Shown here: one piece after another, positions 17,029 through 26,093 of the stretch
Numbering within the stretch: the first letter of the stretch is position 1
Layout of the letters: each line of letters begins with the position of its first letter
Assembly: GCF_002160055.1 (NCBI RefSeq)
Contig: NZ_NFJV01000003.1
Coordinates: 62,001-126,000 of the forward strand
DNA length: 64,000 nucleotides
Direction of reading: 5' to 3'
DNA from: Mediterranea sp. An20
GTDB lineage: Bacteria; Bacteroidota; Bacteroidia; Bacteroidales; Bacteroidaceae
Made by a program: the position numbers and the translations under genes
Notes under the pieces: model-generated
What the model was told of the DNA's origin: nothing
What the model saw: the letters and a program-made list of their open reading frames with translations, nothing else
The model's database searches: none

Positions 17029-17642
17029 CTGTTATCGTTATCGTTGCCGGCCTCCGGCACATACTGGTTGAGTTCTTCCACACGGCAGGAGATGTCCGGC
17101 TTGCCGTCGTATAGGGAGAGGGACATTTCTCCCTTCGCGTCCACCTTGACACCCGGCTGCAGCCATTCCTCCCTTTCCTTGCCGAAACAGAAGAAGCGCA
17201 CCCATTGGTACTCGAACCCGTCATTGACCTTTTCCGTACTGAATGCGGAAAACATCAGGTACGGCTTGCCGGTCTTGTCCTTGCGTTCCTCTATGTGCTT
17301 GCCGGTCTTCCCACGGAAGACCATCTGCCCTTTGACGGAATCCGTGTTCCCGGCATCGGAAAGATCCACGGAATCTGCCGACAGGTTGAAATAGAGCTTC
17401 TCGCCCCTGCGTTTCAGCAAAAGGGTGCCCGTGACCTTGGCACGGGAGCCGTACCGGTATTCATGTACGGTGTCCTGTCCGCCGTCTTTGCTGACGCTGA
17501 CTTCCATGTTCCCGTCATTCCCGTTCTTTCCGGGGATGGAGACCTGGAGAGGAAAACTTACGAACTCCTTGCCGTCCTTGCCTGTGCGGACGTAGGCGTC
17601 GCGGCTGATTGTGCCGCATATTGTGACATTGCATTTTATCAT
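17025..17642 (-). CDS. SSB-like protein with probable tandem OB folds
   Basis: 205 residues starting MIKCNVTICGTISRDAYVRTGKDGKEFVSF, an OB-fold-like SSB opening. A second similar stretch begins near residue 115 (KGQMVFRGKTGKHIEERKDKTGKPYLMFSAFS), suggesting two OB folds. It lacks the acidic DDxPF tail of true bacterial SSBs. Expected role: binding single-stranded DNA during transfer. The start at 17642 is chosen because the 11 upstream residues do not resemble the fold. Overlaps ArdC by 4 bases. Confidence 0.65.
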   Translation of the reverse strand: MIKCNVTICGTISRDAYVRTGKDGKEFVSFPLQVSIPGKNGNDGNMEVSVSKDGGQDTVHEYRYGSRAKVTGTLLLKRRGEKLYFNLSADSVDLSDAGNTDSVKGQMVFRGKTGKHIEERKDKTGKPYLMFSAFSTEKVNDGFEYQWVRFFCFGKEREEWLQPGVKVDAKGEMSLSLYDGKPDISCRVEELNQYVPEAGNDNDNR

Positions 17643-17723
17643 CGCTTGTCTATTTTTGATGTGTGACATTTCCACCGGAAAGCGGAAACGGCCTTGTTGA
17701 AGTTGAACCGGAAATTCCCTTTG

Positions 17724-17897
17724 CTAATCGGGTGCCCTGATACGGATGTAGATTATCCATGCGGCAAGCAGCACCTGTATCCCGATGATGACAAGCGCCG
17801 CCACCCGGCCGAACAGCATAAGGTACATGACGGTATGCAGCACGCACGAGGACAATCCGAGTACATAAAAACATAATTGCATCATCACGCTTTTCAT
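17724..17897 (-). CDS. Small two-helix membrane protein (57 residues)
   Basis: 57 residues with two hydrophobic segments: residues about 5-30 (MMQLCFYVLGLSSCVLHTV) and about 33-52 (AALVIIGIQVLLAAWIIYI), ending IRIRAPD. It fits the 265-base gap between the SSB-like and lysozyme genes in the operon and lies in the same direction. The hydrophobic pattern and the positive C-terminal end make it a credible small inner-membrane protein. No function is known. Confidence 0.6.
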   Translation of the reverse strand: MKSVMMQLCFYVLGLSSCVLHTVMYLMLFGRVAALVIIGIQVLLAAWIIYIRIRAPD

Positions 17898-17907
17898 ATT
17901 TTCATTG

Positions 17908-19419
17908 CTATCTTTTCAGTCCTTCTGTCTGTCCCTGCAGCTGTTCCATTCCCATCTCGAAGTTGCGGGAAGCCGTCTCGGAGAGGATGACCGTGTTGAG
18001 CAGTCCGCTCACGCGCATCCGCCTGGTCTCTTCGGAGAGAGAACTGTTGTTCAGCGTGGCCGACAGGCGGCTGAGTTCGGCGGAGGAAAGCTCCCTCGAC
18101 ATCTGCATGTTTCCGTTGTCGGCATGAAGCACGGCCTTGCCGTTTTCGTTGACGGTCAGGGTGCAGCTTTTCATGCCCGGCAACAGGGACTTGAGGTCGA
18201 TTCTCCCGCTGTCCATCGCGGCGGACACTTCCGCCTTCTGCCTTTCCTCCTCCTTATTGTCAATCTGCACGGCCAGCAGCATCAGGGAGGTGAAGGCGGT
18301 CATGGCCATCTCCACGACAGGATCGCTGCATCCGGACAGGCCCACGCCGCTGTCCTCCGAGGAGAGCAGCTTTTTCATCCATCCTTCGGTGGTGAGCGGT
18401 TTCCCGTCCCTGGCGCTTTCCGCACTCCTGTATCTGGCGAGCAGGTCGTTGCCGTTGTGCAGCACCTGCTGCCGGATGCCGCCTTTCTGGGCGATCTCCG
18501 CCAGATACGCCGCCGGGTCGATGTCCCGCTGCGTGCCGTCCGCATAGATGTTTTTTACCCCGAAATGCAGATGTTCGCCGCCCGTCTTTCCGAGCTGCTG
18601 CCCGGACTTGACAGTATCCCCGGCCTTGACGGAGACTTCGCCGAGGTGCATATAGGTACACTGCACCTTGCTACCGTCCTTCCGGCTGTATTCCACGGTC
18701 ACGGACTGCCCGCCACCGCTTCCTTTCACGGAGACGACCTTGCCTCCGTTTTCCGTGGCGAGGACGGCATCCCCGTCACACCGGATGTCCAGTCCCTTGT
18801 GGACTTTCCCGCCGCCGTTGGCCGTGCGGCCGTCCACGCCGAACGGGGTGGTGACAAAAAGGAAATCCTTCCTTTCGACCGGAAAGGAATAGGCCGCGCT
18901 TTCAGATTCTCCCAAAGGGTTTTCCTCCACGCCGAAATGCCGTCCCTGTGCCGCCATTTCCTGCATGACCTGACGGTCGTATCTGTCAAGGCCGTTCTGC
19001 TCGATGATTTTCTGCAGGTTGGCGGCATAGCCGCTTCCCGTGGCATACCCGGCACGGGCGATGCCTTCCGTCCATCCCTTGTAGTCGTCCGGCGAGAGAT
19101 TGAAGCAGGCGGCATAGCGGCTGTTTTCTTTCAGGAAACGGGAGTGGTGCTCGTAGGAGTCGCCCACGGAGTCATAGCTGCAGAACTTCTCGTTTGGCCT
19201 GTCGTCCGAATACAGGGCGTACCGTCCGCCTTCGTCAATCCATGACGGCGTGGCCTTGATGCCGAAGTGGTTGTTCTCGTTCCGTGCCAGCTGGCTCTGG
19301 CCGTTGCTGCTCTCAAGTATGCCCTGCGCCAGTGTCACGGAGGCGGGAATGCCGTACCGCCGCATCTGTTCCATCGCATATTCGGCATACTTCTCTGCGT
19401 ATTCTTGGTTCTTGCTCAT
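17908..19419 (-). CDS. Bifunctional peptidoglycan hydrolase: glucosaminidase plus M23 endopeptidase
   Basis: 503 residues. The N-terminal about 150 residues are a glucosaminidase/lysozyme-like domain (SVTLAQGILESSNGQSQLARNENNHFGIK, with the catalytic glutamate in ILES). Residues about 205-310 are an M23 zinc endopeptidase with intact ligands: HxxxD in VHKGLDIRC and HxH in GEHLHFGVK. The C-terminal region is helical. Such enzymes open the cell wall for the conjugation machine. No clear signal peptide is seen, so export would be through the transfer apparatus. It sits 4 bases after the large ArdC-like gene. Confidence 0.85.
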   Translation of the reverse strand: MSKNQEYAEKYAEYAMEQMRRYGIPASVTLAQGILESSNGQSQLARNENNHFGIKATPSWIDEGGRYALYSDDRPNEKFCSYDSVGDSYEHHSRFLKENSRYAACFNLSPDDYKGWTEGIARAGYATGSGYAANLQKIIEQNGLDRYDRQVMQEMAAQGRHFGVEENPLGESESAAYSFPVERKDFLFVTTPFGVDGRTANGGGKVHKGLDIRCDGDAVLATENGGKVVSVKGSGGGQSVTVEYSRKDGSKVQCTYMHLGEVSVKAGDTVKSGQQLGKTGGEHLHFGVKNIYADGTQRDIDPAAYLAEIAQKGGIRQQVLHNGNDLLARYRSAESARDGKPLTTEGWMKKLLSSEDSGVGLSGCSDPVVEMAMTAFTSLMLLAVQIDNKEEERQKAEVSAAMDSGRIDLKSLLPGMKSCTLTVNENGKAVLHADNGNMQMSRELSSAELSRLSATLNNSSLSEETRRMRVSGLLNTVILSETASRNFEMGMEQLQGQTEGLKR

Positions 19420-19423
19420 GTCT

Positions 19424-21727
19424 CTATCTTCTGAATGTTATTTGATGTCCGTTGTCACAATCTTCGGTTCGTGAGTCTGCGGATATATTGGATTGGAGTT
19501 TCTGGGCCGTATCTAAGACAGTAATATGAAACCTTGATTTTCCCAGTTCCGAAATACAGCGTTCGGATTCTCCGCTGTACGGTCCGAAAGCGGATATTAC
19601 CTTATGCGGATTAAAAGGCGGACGGTCTTCTTTCTGCACCTTCATATTAAGTTCAAGCGCAATGGTTTCAGCATCGTCCATATAAGCATAATATTGTCCT
19701 TCATGCTTGAGTAGGACAATGGTTTCAGACTGTTTTGATTTGATGTCCTTACAATACGAAAGAAATTCTTCCGATAATGTGTCAACAATATTCCTTTGTA
19801 CCTGTTCCCTCTGTTCAGGCTCCCTGTCGGCCGATGCCGCCGTTTCCACGGCATTGCCCTCCCTCTGTCCTTGCCGCATCACATCGGAAAAGAGCGAGGC
19901 GGCCAGGTTCCGTTTGTACCCGTCCTTGTCCTCGGCAAGCCACATCCGCTGCCACTGCTGCTGCGTGACGGCTCTCGGCTCCGGCTTGCGCCCGTCGATG
20001 GTCGCCGCGCACAGGATGCCGTCTTTCTTCGTCTTGAACACGCTGACCCGCTGGATGCGGTTCAGGTCGATGTCCTTCACTCCGCAACTGAACAGGTCAA
20101 CCTTCAGGTCGGGTTTCGTCTCCGCAAGGGCGTGATACTTGTGCGCCAGTTCCATGCGCACTTTGCCGATGTTGTCCATCGCCTGCTTGAGCGTGGAGAA
20201 GAACCGGTTCACGTCCTCTTTGTCCGGATAAACGCTGTAGCCGCTCCCGTTCTCCGGCTTGATGTAGAGTGCCCAGCGGTTCTTGTCGTCCTGTATCATC
20301 TGTACCTGGTCGAAGCTGACCTCACTGGCCCGCTTCACCGCAGGAGCCACATCCAGCGTGGAGAGTTCCTGCATCTCCCAGTTCTTCAGCCGGGCCAGGG
20401 AAACCTCCTTGCCGGAAAAATAGCTGTCGTCGGGTCTGAAGCCCAACGCCCCGTCCGGGTTGAAGAACTTTATCTGCCCGAATCCCTCTTTGCGCAGGGC
20501 TCTCTCGATGCGGTTCTTGTTCATTCCGGGCACCTCGTTGTCCACTTCCAGCGATGCGCCGGCCGGCAGGATCACGTCCGCCGTTTTCGCGGCCCTGTCC
20601 CTGACCACGACAATGGTCTTTTTGTCCTTGTCCGGATGACGGGCTATCTCGTCCGCAATGGCATGGTGTTTCGGAAGCTCCGCCCTCATGTCGGAGGTCT
20701 GTTTCCGGTTGCGGATGGTGGCGTATTCAATCTTCTCGCCGCGTTCCGCCTTGCGGATCACCTCAAGGGCGTTGTTCACGTCGCTTTCGAGCGCCGCCAT
20801 CATCAGCGGGTTCTCACGAAACTCGCGGTCCCAGTATTCCACCGTCTTCAGGCTTTCTTCCGACAGTCTGGCAGGCAGCCCGAGTTCCAGCATCTTGATG
20901 CCCGAAGCCACTTCCACGACCAGCCGTTCCTGTTTCAGCGCGTCATCCGAGGGTGGAATGCCGTTTTTCATCACCATGCCTTCCCGCGCCAGGCGCTGCT
21001 GGTGCCCGGTGGCACTGACTATCTGCCGCAGGGTCTCCTGCAGGTAGTCGTGGTAATGCTCGAAATCCCGCTGGCGGGGCATATAGACGGCATCCCTGTC
21101 CGTCTCGTAATGGGGCATTCCGCTGCCGTCGTAGCGCACAGGTACGAGGTTCTCCTTCATTTTCAGCAGGAAATCATTGAACCGGATATGCAGCTTGCGG
21201 TTGTCCGCTTCCGTATAGCCTCTTCCCGCCGTGCCGCCGTACTGCCTCAGTGCGGCTGCATAGGATTCCCTGTCCGCATCCGGCAGGGTGGTCTGGTCTA
21301 TGTTGAAGAGGGTGCGTACCTCCCGGTTATGCACGCCCTTGTACTGTTTCCGTTCTTTTTCGTCCAGTTCGAGATAGGCCGTGCGGCTGATGATCTCCTC
21401 CGGATTGTTCCTGTTGATGTACCTGTTCCAGTTGTAGAAAAGGAAAGGCACACCGCGCTCATGTTCCCGGACGGACATGCCCATCGCCTTGGCGTCGTTG
21501 TAGAGGACGAAAAGGTTCGAGTTGCATCCGTTCCTGTCGGAATGCAGGCCCATGAAAAGGGCGTTGAACGGACTGACGGCCACGCCGCGCGGATAGAACT
21601 TGGGATAGCCTTTGCCGGAGGCGTTCAGCCAGTACCCGTTCGCGTTCGAGGCTCCGTTCAGGGCTTCGGAGAGCAGGTCTGTCTGCTTCTTCTCGGCATT
21701 TTTCTCTATGGGTGATTTCTCTTTCAT
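19424..21727 (-). CDS. Large protein with ArdC-like ssDNA-binding N terminus
   Basis: 767 residues. Residues about 30-125 look like an ArdC N-terminal domain (YWLNASGKGYPKFYPRGVAVSPFNALFMGLHSDRNG, then GVPFLFYNWNRYINRNN). There is no HExxH metallopeptidase. The middle and C-terminal parts contain repeated alpha/beta segments (for example FGQIKFFNPDGALGFRPDDSYFSGKEVSLARLKNWEM), like Bacteroidales DUF3945-type sequences, a resemblance I cannot confirm. Probably binds incoming single-stranded DNA. The last about 60 residues are AT-richer and may be variable. Confidence 0.6.
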   Translation of the reverse strand: MKEKSPIEKNAEKKQTDLLSEALNGASNANGYWLNASGKGYPKFYPRGVAVSPFNALFMGLHSDRNGCNSNLFVLYNDAKAMGMSVREHERGVPFLFYNWNRYINRNNPEEIISRTAYLELDEKERKQYKGVHNREVRTLFNIDQTTLPDADRESYAAALRQYGGTAGRGYTEADNRKLHIRFNDFLLKMKENLVPVRYDGSGMPHYETDRDAVYMPRQRDFEHYHDYLQETLRQIVSATGHQQRLAREGMVMKNGIPPSDDALKQERLVVEVASGIKMLELGLPARLSEESLKTVEYWDREFRENPLMMAALESDVNNALEVIRKAERGEKIEYATIRNRKQTSDMRAELPKHHAIADEIARHPDKDKKTIVVVRDRAAKTADVILPAGASLEVDNEVPGMNKNRIERALRKEGFGQIKFFNPDGALGFRPDDSYFSGKEVSLARLKNWEMQELSTLDVAPAVKRASEVSFDQVQMIQDDKNRWALYIKPENGSGYSVYPDKEDVNRFFSTLKQAMDNIGKVRMELAHKYHALAETKPDLKVDLFSCGVKDIDLNRIQRVSVFKTKKDGILCAATIDGRKPEPRAVTQQQWQRMWLAEDKDGYKRNLAASLFSDVMRQGQREGNAVETAASADREPEQREQVQRNIVDTLSEEFLSYCKDIKSKQSETIVLLKHEGQYYAYMDDAETIALELNMKVQKEDRPPFNPHKVISAFGPYSGESERCISELGKSRFHITVLDTAQKLQSNISADSRTEDCDNGHQITFRR

Positions 21728-21751
21728 ATCCGTATGCTTTTTTTTTGTCGG

Positions 21752-23548
21752 TTATTGGATGCCCCGTGTGCGCACGACGGTTTCCGGACGGCTGTTGTCG
21801 TAGTTCTGTGAAGCCATCTGGTTCAGCCGGTCGCTCTGGGCAAGCACGGCGTTGGCCAGCGTGTTCAGCGGCAGGGCGCCTTTCCTGTAGGCGTCGGCCA
21901 CCACCGGACTGAGCTGGACGGTGCACGGCACACGGTCTATCGTGGCCACCAGCGTGCAGCCTTGCAGCGTCGGGTTCACGATGCGGGGATTGAGCGGTTC
22001 GTCGGGATAACGCTTGTACTCCGGTTCCCGGTTTCCGGCGGTCAGTCCTTCCGACCGCTTGCGTTCCAGTGCCTCATGCCCGGCCTTGTTCAGCAGGTTC
22101 GCCCCGCCCAGGCCGATAAGGAGCATCTTAAGCAGCGGATTCCGGACAAACAGGCCCGCCACGATGCTCGCCATCGGCAGCAGGTTGTCCTTCAGGCGCA
22201 GGGATTGGGTCTTTCCCGTGAAGGCACCCAGCAGGATGTCCGGAAGCATCGCCATGATGTAGCCGAGGTTGCCGGTGATGTCGCCCAGCCCGTCCAGTCC
22301 CACCGACCGCAGCAGCCCGTCCCAGCCGTTCTCGTTGCTTTGGCCGGCTGATGCAGATGGATTCTCCTGTCCGACAGTCGCAGTTTCTTCTCCGCCGCGA
22401 CTTTGGACCTGTGGCTCCGTCCTGTTTTCTTCCCTCTGTTCCTCCTGCACTGCAGCCTGCCCGTCTTTTTCCTCCGCTTTCTGCCTTTCCAGCTCCCGCA
22501 GGTAGGCTTCTTCCTGGCCGGGGGCCACAATCAGCGGCACGTCCTTGTATTTTTCTTCCCGGTCATGGACGGACGCCCCGAAATCGGGCCACCATTGCGT
22601 GTTTCCCACCTGCATCCATTCCGTGAAATCGAACTCGCACACGGGTATTTTCTTGTGCAGTACATTATTCGCTTCGGCAAGGGCGCCGTTTTCTTTGGGA
22701 GGGATGGCGGCGGCTTCCTTCCGGAAAGTGTCGAAGACATTGCCGTCGATGCCGAACACGCCCTTGCTGATGCACGCTTCCACTGTGGGGCCTTCCGGCT
22801 TGTCCTTTTCGAGATACCCGACGACGGTGGAGACGGCGGCGTCCGCCCCGATGAACTTGGCGAATGTCGCCCACGACCCTGCGCCGCCCAGCATGACGGT
22901 ATCCGCAGTAGCTCCCAATGCCCAGGCAGCGCCTTTCTCCGCCTTGCCCGGACGGTAGGCGGCCTCGCCGCGGGCTTCTATCTCCTCGGCAAGCGGCGAA
23001 CGGCCCAGCACCTGCGGCAGACCCAGCAGGCTCGACTCCGCCGCCTTGCGGATGATGTATTCTGCGGACGATTTGGGCATCCGTTCCCTGACCAGCCTGT
23101 CTATCATCAGCTGCTCCATGCGGTAGTCCACATAGGCATAGGCAAGGTCGCACCCCAGTTTCTCCGAGAGCTCGTCATAACGCTCCCTGCCGATTTCCTG
23201 CACGGCGGCACGACGCCACTGTCCGGCGATGCAGGCAAGATCCTGCTGCATCTCTTCGGACGAGACGATTCTCTCCCGGCACATCGCGATGTAGTCCTCG
23301 GTGGTTTTCGAGTTCCATTCCCCCGTGACCTTGAGGGTCTGGTAGGGGTCGCCCAGCGGCTGGCCCGCCGTCGCCATCATGCTGAGCACGCCGCCGAGGG
23401 AGGTGGAGTATTCCATCATCTCCTCGCCCTGTTTCTCGTTCAGGTACGCCTGCGTCTGTTTCATGACAGGGGCAATGTGGCAGACGAAATAGTTGTCCAT
23501 GAGGGATTCCGTCTCCGCAAACTGTCTGCTATGCTTTATTCCTTCCAT
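21752..23548 (-). CDS. Large membrane-associated transfer-operon protein, function unknown
   Basis: 598 residues. Residues about 170-250 contain small-residue helices (EKGAAWALGATADTVMLGGAGSWATFAKFIGADAAVSTVVGYL), residues about 330-400 are Glu/Gln-rich and probably disordered, and residues about 430-490 hold two or three hydrophobic stretches (NLGYIMAMLPDILLGAF, LLPMASIVAGLFV, LLKMLLIGLGGANLLN). The C terminus is soluble. No domain is recognised. It lies between the ArdC-like gene and the M23-like gene, so a structural role in the envelope part of transfer is possible. Confidence 0.6.
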   Translation of the reverse strand: MEGIKHSRQFAETESLMDNYFVCHIAPVMKQTQAYLNEKQGEEMMEYSTSLGGVLSMMATAGQPLGDPYQTLKVTGEWNSKTTEDYIAMCRERIVSSEEMQQDLACIAGQWRRAAVQEIGRERYDELSEKLGCDLAYAYVDYRMEQLMIDRLVRERMPKSSAEYIIRKAAESSLLGLPQVLGRSPLAEEIEARGEAAYRPGKAEKGAAWALGATADTVMLGGAGSWATFAKFIGADAAVSTVVGYLEKDKPEGPTVEACISKGVFGIDGNVFDTFRKEAAAIPPKENGALAEANNVLHKKIPVCEFDFTEWMQVGNTQWWPDFGASVHDREEKYKDVPLIVAPGQEEAYLRELERQKAEEKDGQAAVQEEQREENRTEPQVQSRGGEETATVGQENPSASAGQSNENGWDGLLRSVGLDGLGDITGNLGYIMAMLPDILLGAFTGKTQSLRLKDNLLPMASIVAGLFVRNPLLKMLLIGLGGANLLNKAGHEALERKRSEGLTAGNREPEYKRYPDEPLNPRIVNPTLQGCTLVATIDRVPCTVQLSPVVADAYRKGALPLNTLANAVLAQSDRLNQMASQNYDNSRPETVVRTRGIQ

Positions 23549-23555
23549 TATGTTG

Positions 23556-23890
23556 TCATATCAAGTTCACCTGTTTCAGTAACTGTTCCTTTGTCTGTTC
23601 GATGGCGTTGCGGTACACCTCCATCTGTTTGGGGAAGAACGCTTCGAGCCATGCGTCCTTTTCGATGCGGTCCTGGATGAAGTCCACGGCCTGTGTCCGC
23701 CCGATCTCCACGGAGGCTTCGCCTTCCTCCCGGTTGTTGAACCAGGCTTTGGTCCACCACCGGATGCCGGCACGGTCGGGATAGACGGTGACCGCCCTCG
23801 GTATGTCGAAGCTCTGGATGTCGATGTCCAGTTCCGCCAGCGGGTCGATGATGCCGCCGGAGGCTACTGCTTCGGCACGAAGTTTTTTTT
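23556..23890 (-). CDS. C-terminal domain of the M23-like protein, reached by -1 frameshift
   Basis: About 110 codons in the -1 frame relative to the M23-like gene, running KKKLRAEAVASGGIIDPLAELDIDIQSFDI and ending QLLKQVNLI. No good start codon lies near its beginning, while the frame joins smoothly to the M23-like protein at a run of nine A (minus strand) that contains A AAA AAC in the correct phase. The simplest reading is a frameshift fusion of about 377 residues beside the 274-residue unshifted product. Its stop is 8 bases before the next gene. Alternatively, a one-base error or mutation in the A-run broke one gene. Confidence 0.6.
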
Positions 23891-24688
23891 TAAGTCTCCG
23901 CCCGTTGTCGAGAGGTACACCTCGTGGCGCAGGGCAAGGTAGTTCAGGAAGTCCGCTATCAGCAGGTTCTGAACCTTGCACACCAGAGGCAGCGCCTTCT
24001 GTCCCAGTCCGAGGGGGTTCGCCATGCTCGGCATACGCTCGTAGAAATACTCCTTCATCGCGCCTGTGGTGAAGATGTTGCGCAGCGACTGCTCCGTATG
24101 TTCGGGAACCGTGTATCTTCCCAGCCGCAGGTCATCCATGTAGAGCGGCAGGAAACGGAACATCAGCCGTTCTATCTCCTCCCTGTCCTGCTCGTAGTCG
24201 GTCTGCGGAGCGGCATCGTAGAAGCCGCCGGCTCTGTCGCCGCCCGCCTCCTGCATCGCCTTGATGTTGCCGTACAGCATGGCGAGGAACTCAAGCGGGT
24301 CCATTTCCTCGCCCTTGAACCGGACCCCTACATGCAGCAGGTCGCCGCTCATCGCCACGGTCTGACCGGCCTTCACCGGCCTGCCGAACTGGGCGAAGAC
24401 AGTGGACAGGTGTCCGTAGGTCACTTCATATTGTCCGTAGCGGATGGTCTGGCAGATGCCGTGCGTGGGGTCGTTGCATACGCCCGACACGACACCGCTG
24501 GCCACGGCGGACAGCAGGTAACGCCGCACGCCGAAGTCGATGCCGTGGTGGAAAAACTTCTCGCCGCTCTCCGGGTGGGTCTGCTCGCCGTAGCCGAGCG
24601 ACAGGCTCACGTCCCTGCCGTCAGGTTCCGCGAAAGGCATACAGTAGCCGCTCTCGGAGTGCAGTATCATTTCTTCTGTATATTTCAT
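23864..24688 (-). CDS. M23-like peptidase domain protein, probably degenerate
   Basis: 274 residues in the unshifted frame. Residues about 25-125 look like an M23 domain: FFHHGIDFGVRRYLLSAVASGVVSGV, then VTYGHLSTVFAQFGRPVKAGQTVAMSGDLLHVGVRFKG. The HxxxD zinc motif is present (HGIDF context), but the usual HxH is LLH, so the first, catalytic histidine is missing. It may therefore bind peptidoglycan rather than cut it. No signal peptide. The end of the frame (DLKKNFVPKQ) lies on the slippery A-run that gives the longer fusion. Confidence 0.7.
   Translation of the reverse strand: MKYTEEMILHSESGYCMPFAEPDGRDVSLSLGYGEQTHPESGEKFFHHGIDFGVRRYLLSAVASGVVSGVCNDPTHGICQTIRYGQYEVTYGHLSTVFAQFGRPVKAGQTVAMSGDLLHVGVRFKGEEMDPLEFLAMLYGNIKAMQEAGGDRAGGFYDAAPQTDYEQDREEIERLMFRFLPLYMDDLRLGRYTVPEHTEQSLRNIFTTGAMKEYFYERMPSMANPLGLGQKALPLVCKVQNLLIADFLNYLALRHEVYLSTTGGDLKKNFVPKQ
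23882..23891 (-). promoter_or_regulatory. Slippery sequence for -1 frameshifting
   Basis: Minus strand: codons TTA AAA AAA AAC contain the heptamer A AAA AAC in the X XXY YYZ phase. Immediately downstream CTTCG/CGAAG can form a small hairpin. A nine-A run also allows transcriptional slippage. Confidence 0.55.
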
Positions 24689-24708
24689 TTTCTTCTGTGT
24701 TTGATGTC

Positions 24709-25374
24709 CTATCTTCTCATGCCTCCGCCCTGGGCCTGTCTCTCCGGGGAAAGGTCCTGCGCGGAATTTCTCTGTCCGGTCTCCGGCACTTCCGTGCGGA
24801 CAAGCCCGGCGTTGTTGCCGATGAGCATCATGCCCAGGAACAGCCCGGCTATCTTGCCGAGCCAGCCGGTACGCCCGAAGACCAGGAAGGCGGCGGCGAC
24901 AAGCCCCGCTATGCTCAGTCCGGACACGTTGCCGCGTCCGAGGTTGCTGAAGAATCCGCCGATCAGGTCCCCGAGTCCGCCTCCGGTGGCCTGGCCTATG
25001 AAGTTCGACACTCCGTTCAGGCTGGAGCCGATGCTTGCTGCAGCGCCGCTCACGGCGTCGGCCGCTTCCCCGGCCTTGCCTTTCAGTTCACGGATGTCCT
25101 CCGTCGTGCCGGCAAGGGCATCCGTGGCCGACTCGCCGATGACGGTATCGCCCACGATCCTCGCCACGCTCTTGTCCGTGGTCAGCTTCTCCCATGCCAC
25201 ATAACCGGCCGCACTGCCTATGGCGGCGGTCTTCATCGCCTGACCCGCTCCGCGCAGGGTCTGCGAGGGATGCAGCACGGCCTGGCCCGCGCTCCTTCCG
25301 GTGGCTGCGGCGGCCTTGCCCGTGTTCTTGGCGGCCTTGCCGCCTGCTTTCAATAATGCGTCCCAGAATCCCAT
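24709..25374 (-). CDS. Gly/Ala-rich membrane protein of the transfer operon
   Basis: 221 residues. The N-terminal two thirds are rich in Ala and Gly with amphipathic helices (LLKAGGKAAKNTGKAAAATGRSAGQAV). Residues about 150-190 contain two hydrophobic helices (LSIAGLVAAAFLVFG and IAGLFLGMMLIG). The C terminus is polar and ends QAQGGGMRR. No family recognised. It may be an inner-membrane component. Confidence 0.6.
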   Translation of the reverse strand: MGFWDALLKAGGKAAKNTGKAAAATGRSAGQAVLHPSQTLRGAGQAMKTAAIGSAAGYVAWEKLTTDKSVARIVGDTVIGESATDALAGTTEDIRELKGKAGEAADAVSGAAASIGSSLNGVSNFIGQATGGGLGDLIGGFFSNLGRGNVSGLSIAGLVAAAFLVFGRTGWLGKIAGLFLGMMLIGNNAGLVRTEVPETGQRNSAQDLSPERQAQGGGMRR

Positions 25375-25389
25375 ATCTGTTCTATATAT

Positions 25390-26079
25390 TTAAGGTCTTA
25401 CTTTCCTTCCGTTCTGCCTCCATCTGCGTTGGGCGGCTTCCACGATGTCGCGCTTGTCCGCTACGGGGACCGAGCCGCCGTCAATCTCTATCCAGATGTC
25501 GCCCATCGTGGTGTATTTCACCGCTATGGTCAGGCGTTGCAGTTTCCTGTTCATCAGCTGGAGTTTCGGACGGATGCCGAACACGACCTCCATCCGCTCT
25601 TTCTCCGTCATCTTGTTGTCCGACAGGCAGGCGGTACGGATGTCGTTCACGATTTCCACGCTGCCGAGTATCAGCTCCCGGTATATCTTGTTCCTGCGCG
25701 TCGAGAGGGCGACGGCAAGGGCGTTGGCCGGATGCCTTGCAAGCTGCTGCGAGAAGTCGCCCAGGTTGTCCGTCAGCCGGCTTATCTCATGGTAGAAGCC
25801 GTAGGTCTGGGCGGCATAGCAGACAATCGAGCGGAACGAGTCCAGATAGTCGTTGAACTCCCGCTGAAGGTCGGTGGTGCCCTCTATCTCTTCCTTTGTC
25901 CAGATGTGGCCGGTGGTCTGCAGCAGCATCACCTTCTCCTGGCTTTTCAACTCCTTCTGCGCCTTGTCGGTGTAGAGCAGGATCATCCCTGCCAGCACGG
26001 GGTCGTTCTGCGCCCGGACTTTCAGGGTGCCGGCGCACAGCAGCAGGATACATGTCATTAGAATCGTCAGCCTGTCCAT
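25390..26079 (-). CDS. Exported helical protein, paralogue of the next upstream gene
   Basis: 229 residues with a signal peptide (MDRLTILMTCILLLCAGTLKVRAQ). The mature part is helical and ends in a motif shared with the neighbour: LQRLTIAVKYTTMGDIWIEI...VEAAQRRWRQNG. The start at 26079 is chosen because AGGAGG lies just before it and the signal peptide begins there; an ATG at 26094 overlaps the upstream stop. Topology resembles periplasmic VirB5-like components; this is a guess from layout, not from a recognised domain. Confidence 0.6.
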   Translation of the reverse strand: MDRLTILMTCILLLCAGTLKVRAQNDPVLAGMILLYTDKAQKELKSQEKVMLLQTTGHIWTKEEIEGTTDLQREFNDYLDSFRSIVCYAAQTYGFYHEISRLTDNLGDFSQQLARHPANALAVALSTRRNKIYRELILGSVEIVNDIRTACLSDNKMTEKERMEVVFGIRPKLQLMNRKLQRLTIAVKYTTMGDIWIEIDGGSVPVADKRDIVEAAQRRWRQNGRKVRP

Positions 26080-26093
26080 CGTTCCTCCTTTCA

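Noticed and set aside
17650..17874. Minus-strand frame of 74 codons
   Set aside because: It overlaps the better-supported 57-residue membrane protein in another frame and has no hydrophobic or domain pattern.
19796..21715. Long plus-strand open frame of 639 codons
   Set aside because: It lies opposite the real minus-strand ArdC-like gene; composition is arginine/valine/histidine-rich and no domain is seen. It is a shadow of a GC-rich gene.
22403..23680. Plus-strand open frame of 425 codons
   Set aside because: Antisense shadow of the gene at 21752-23548.
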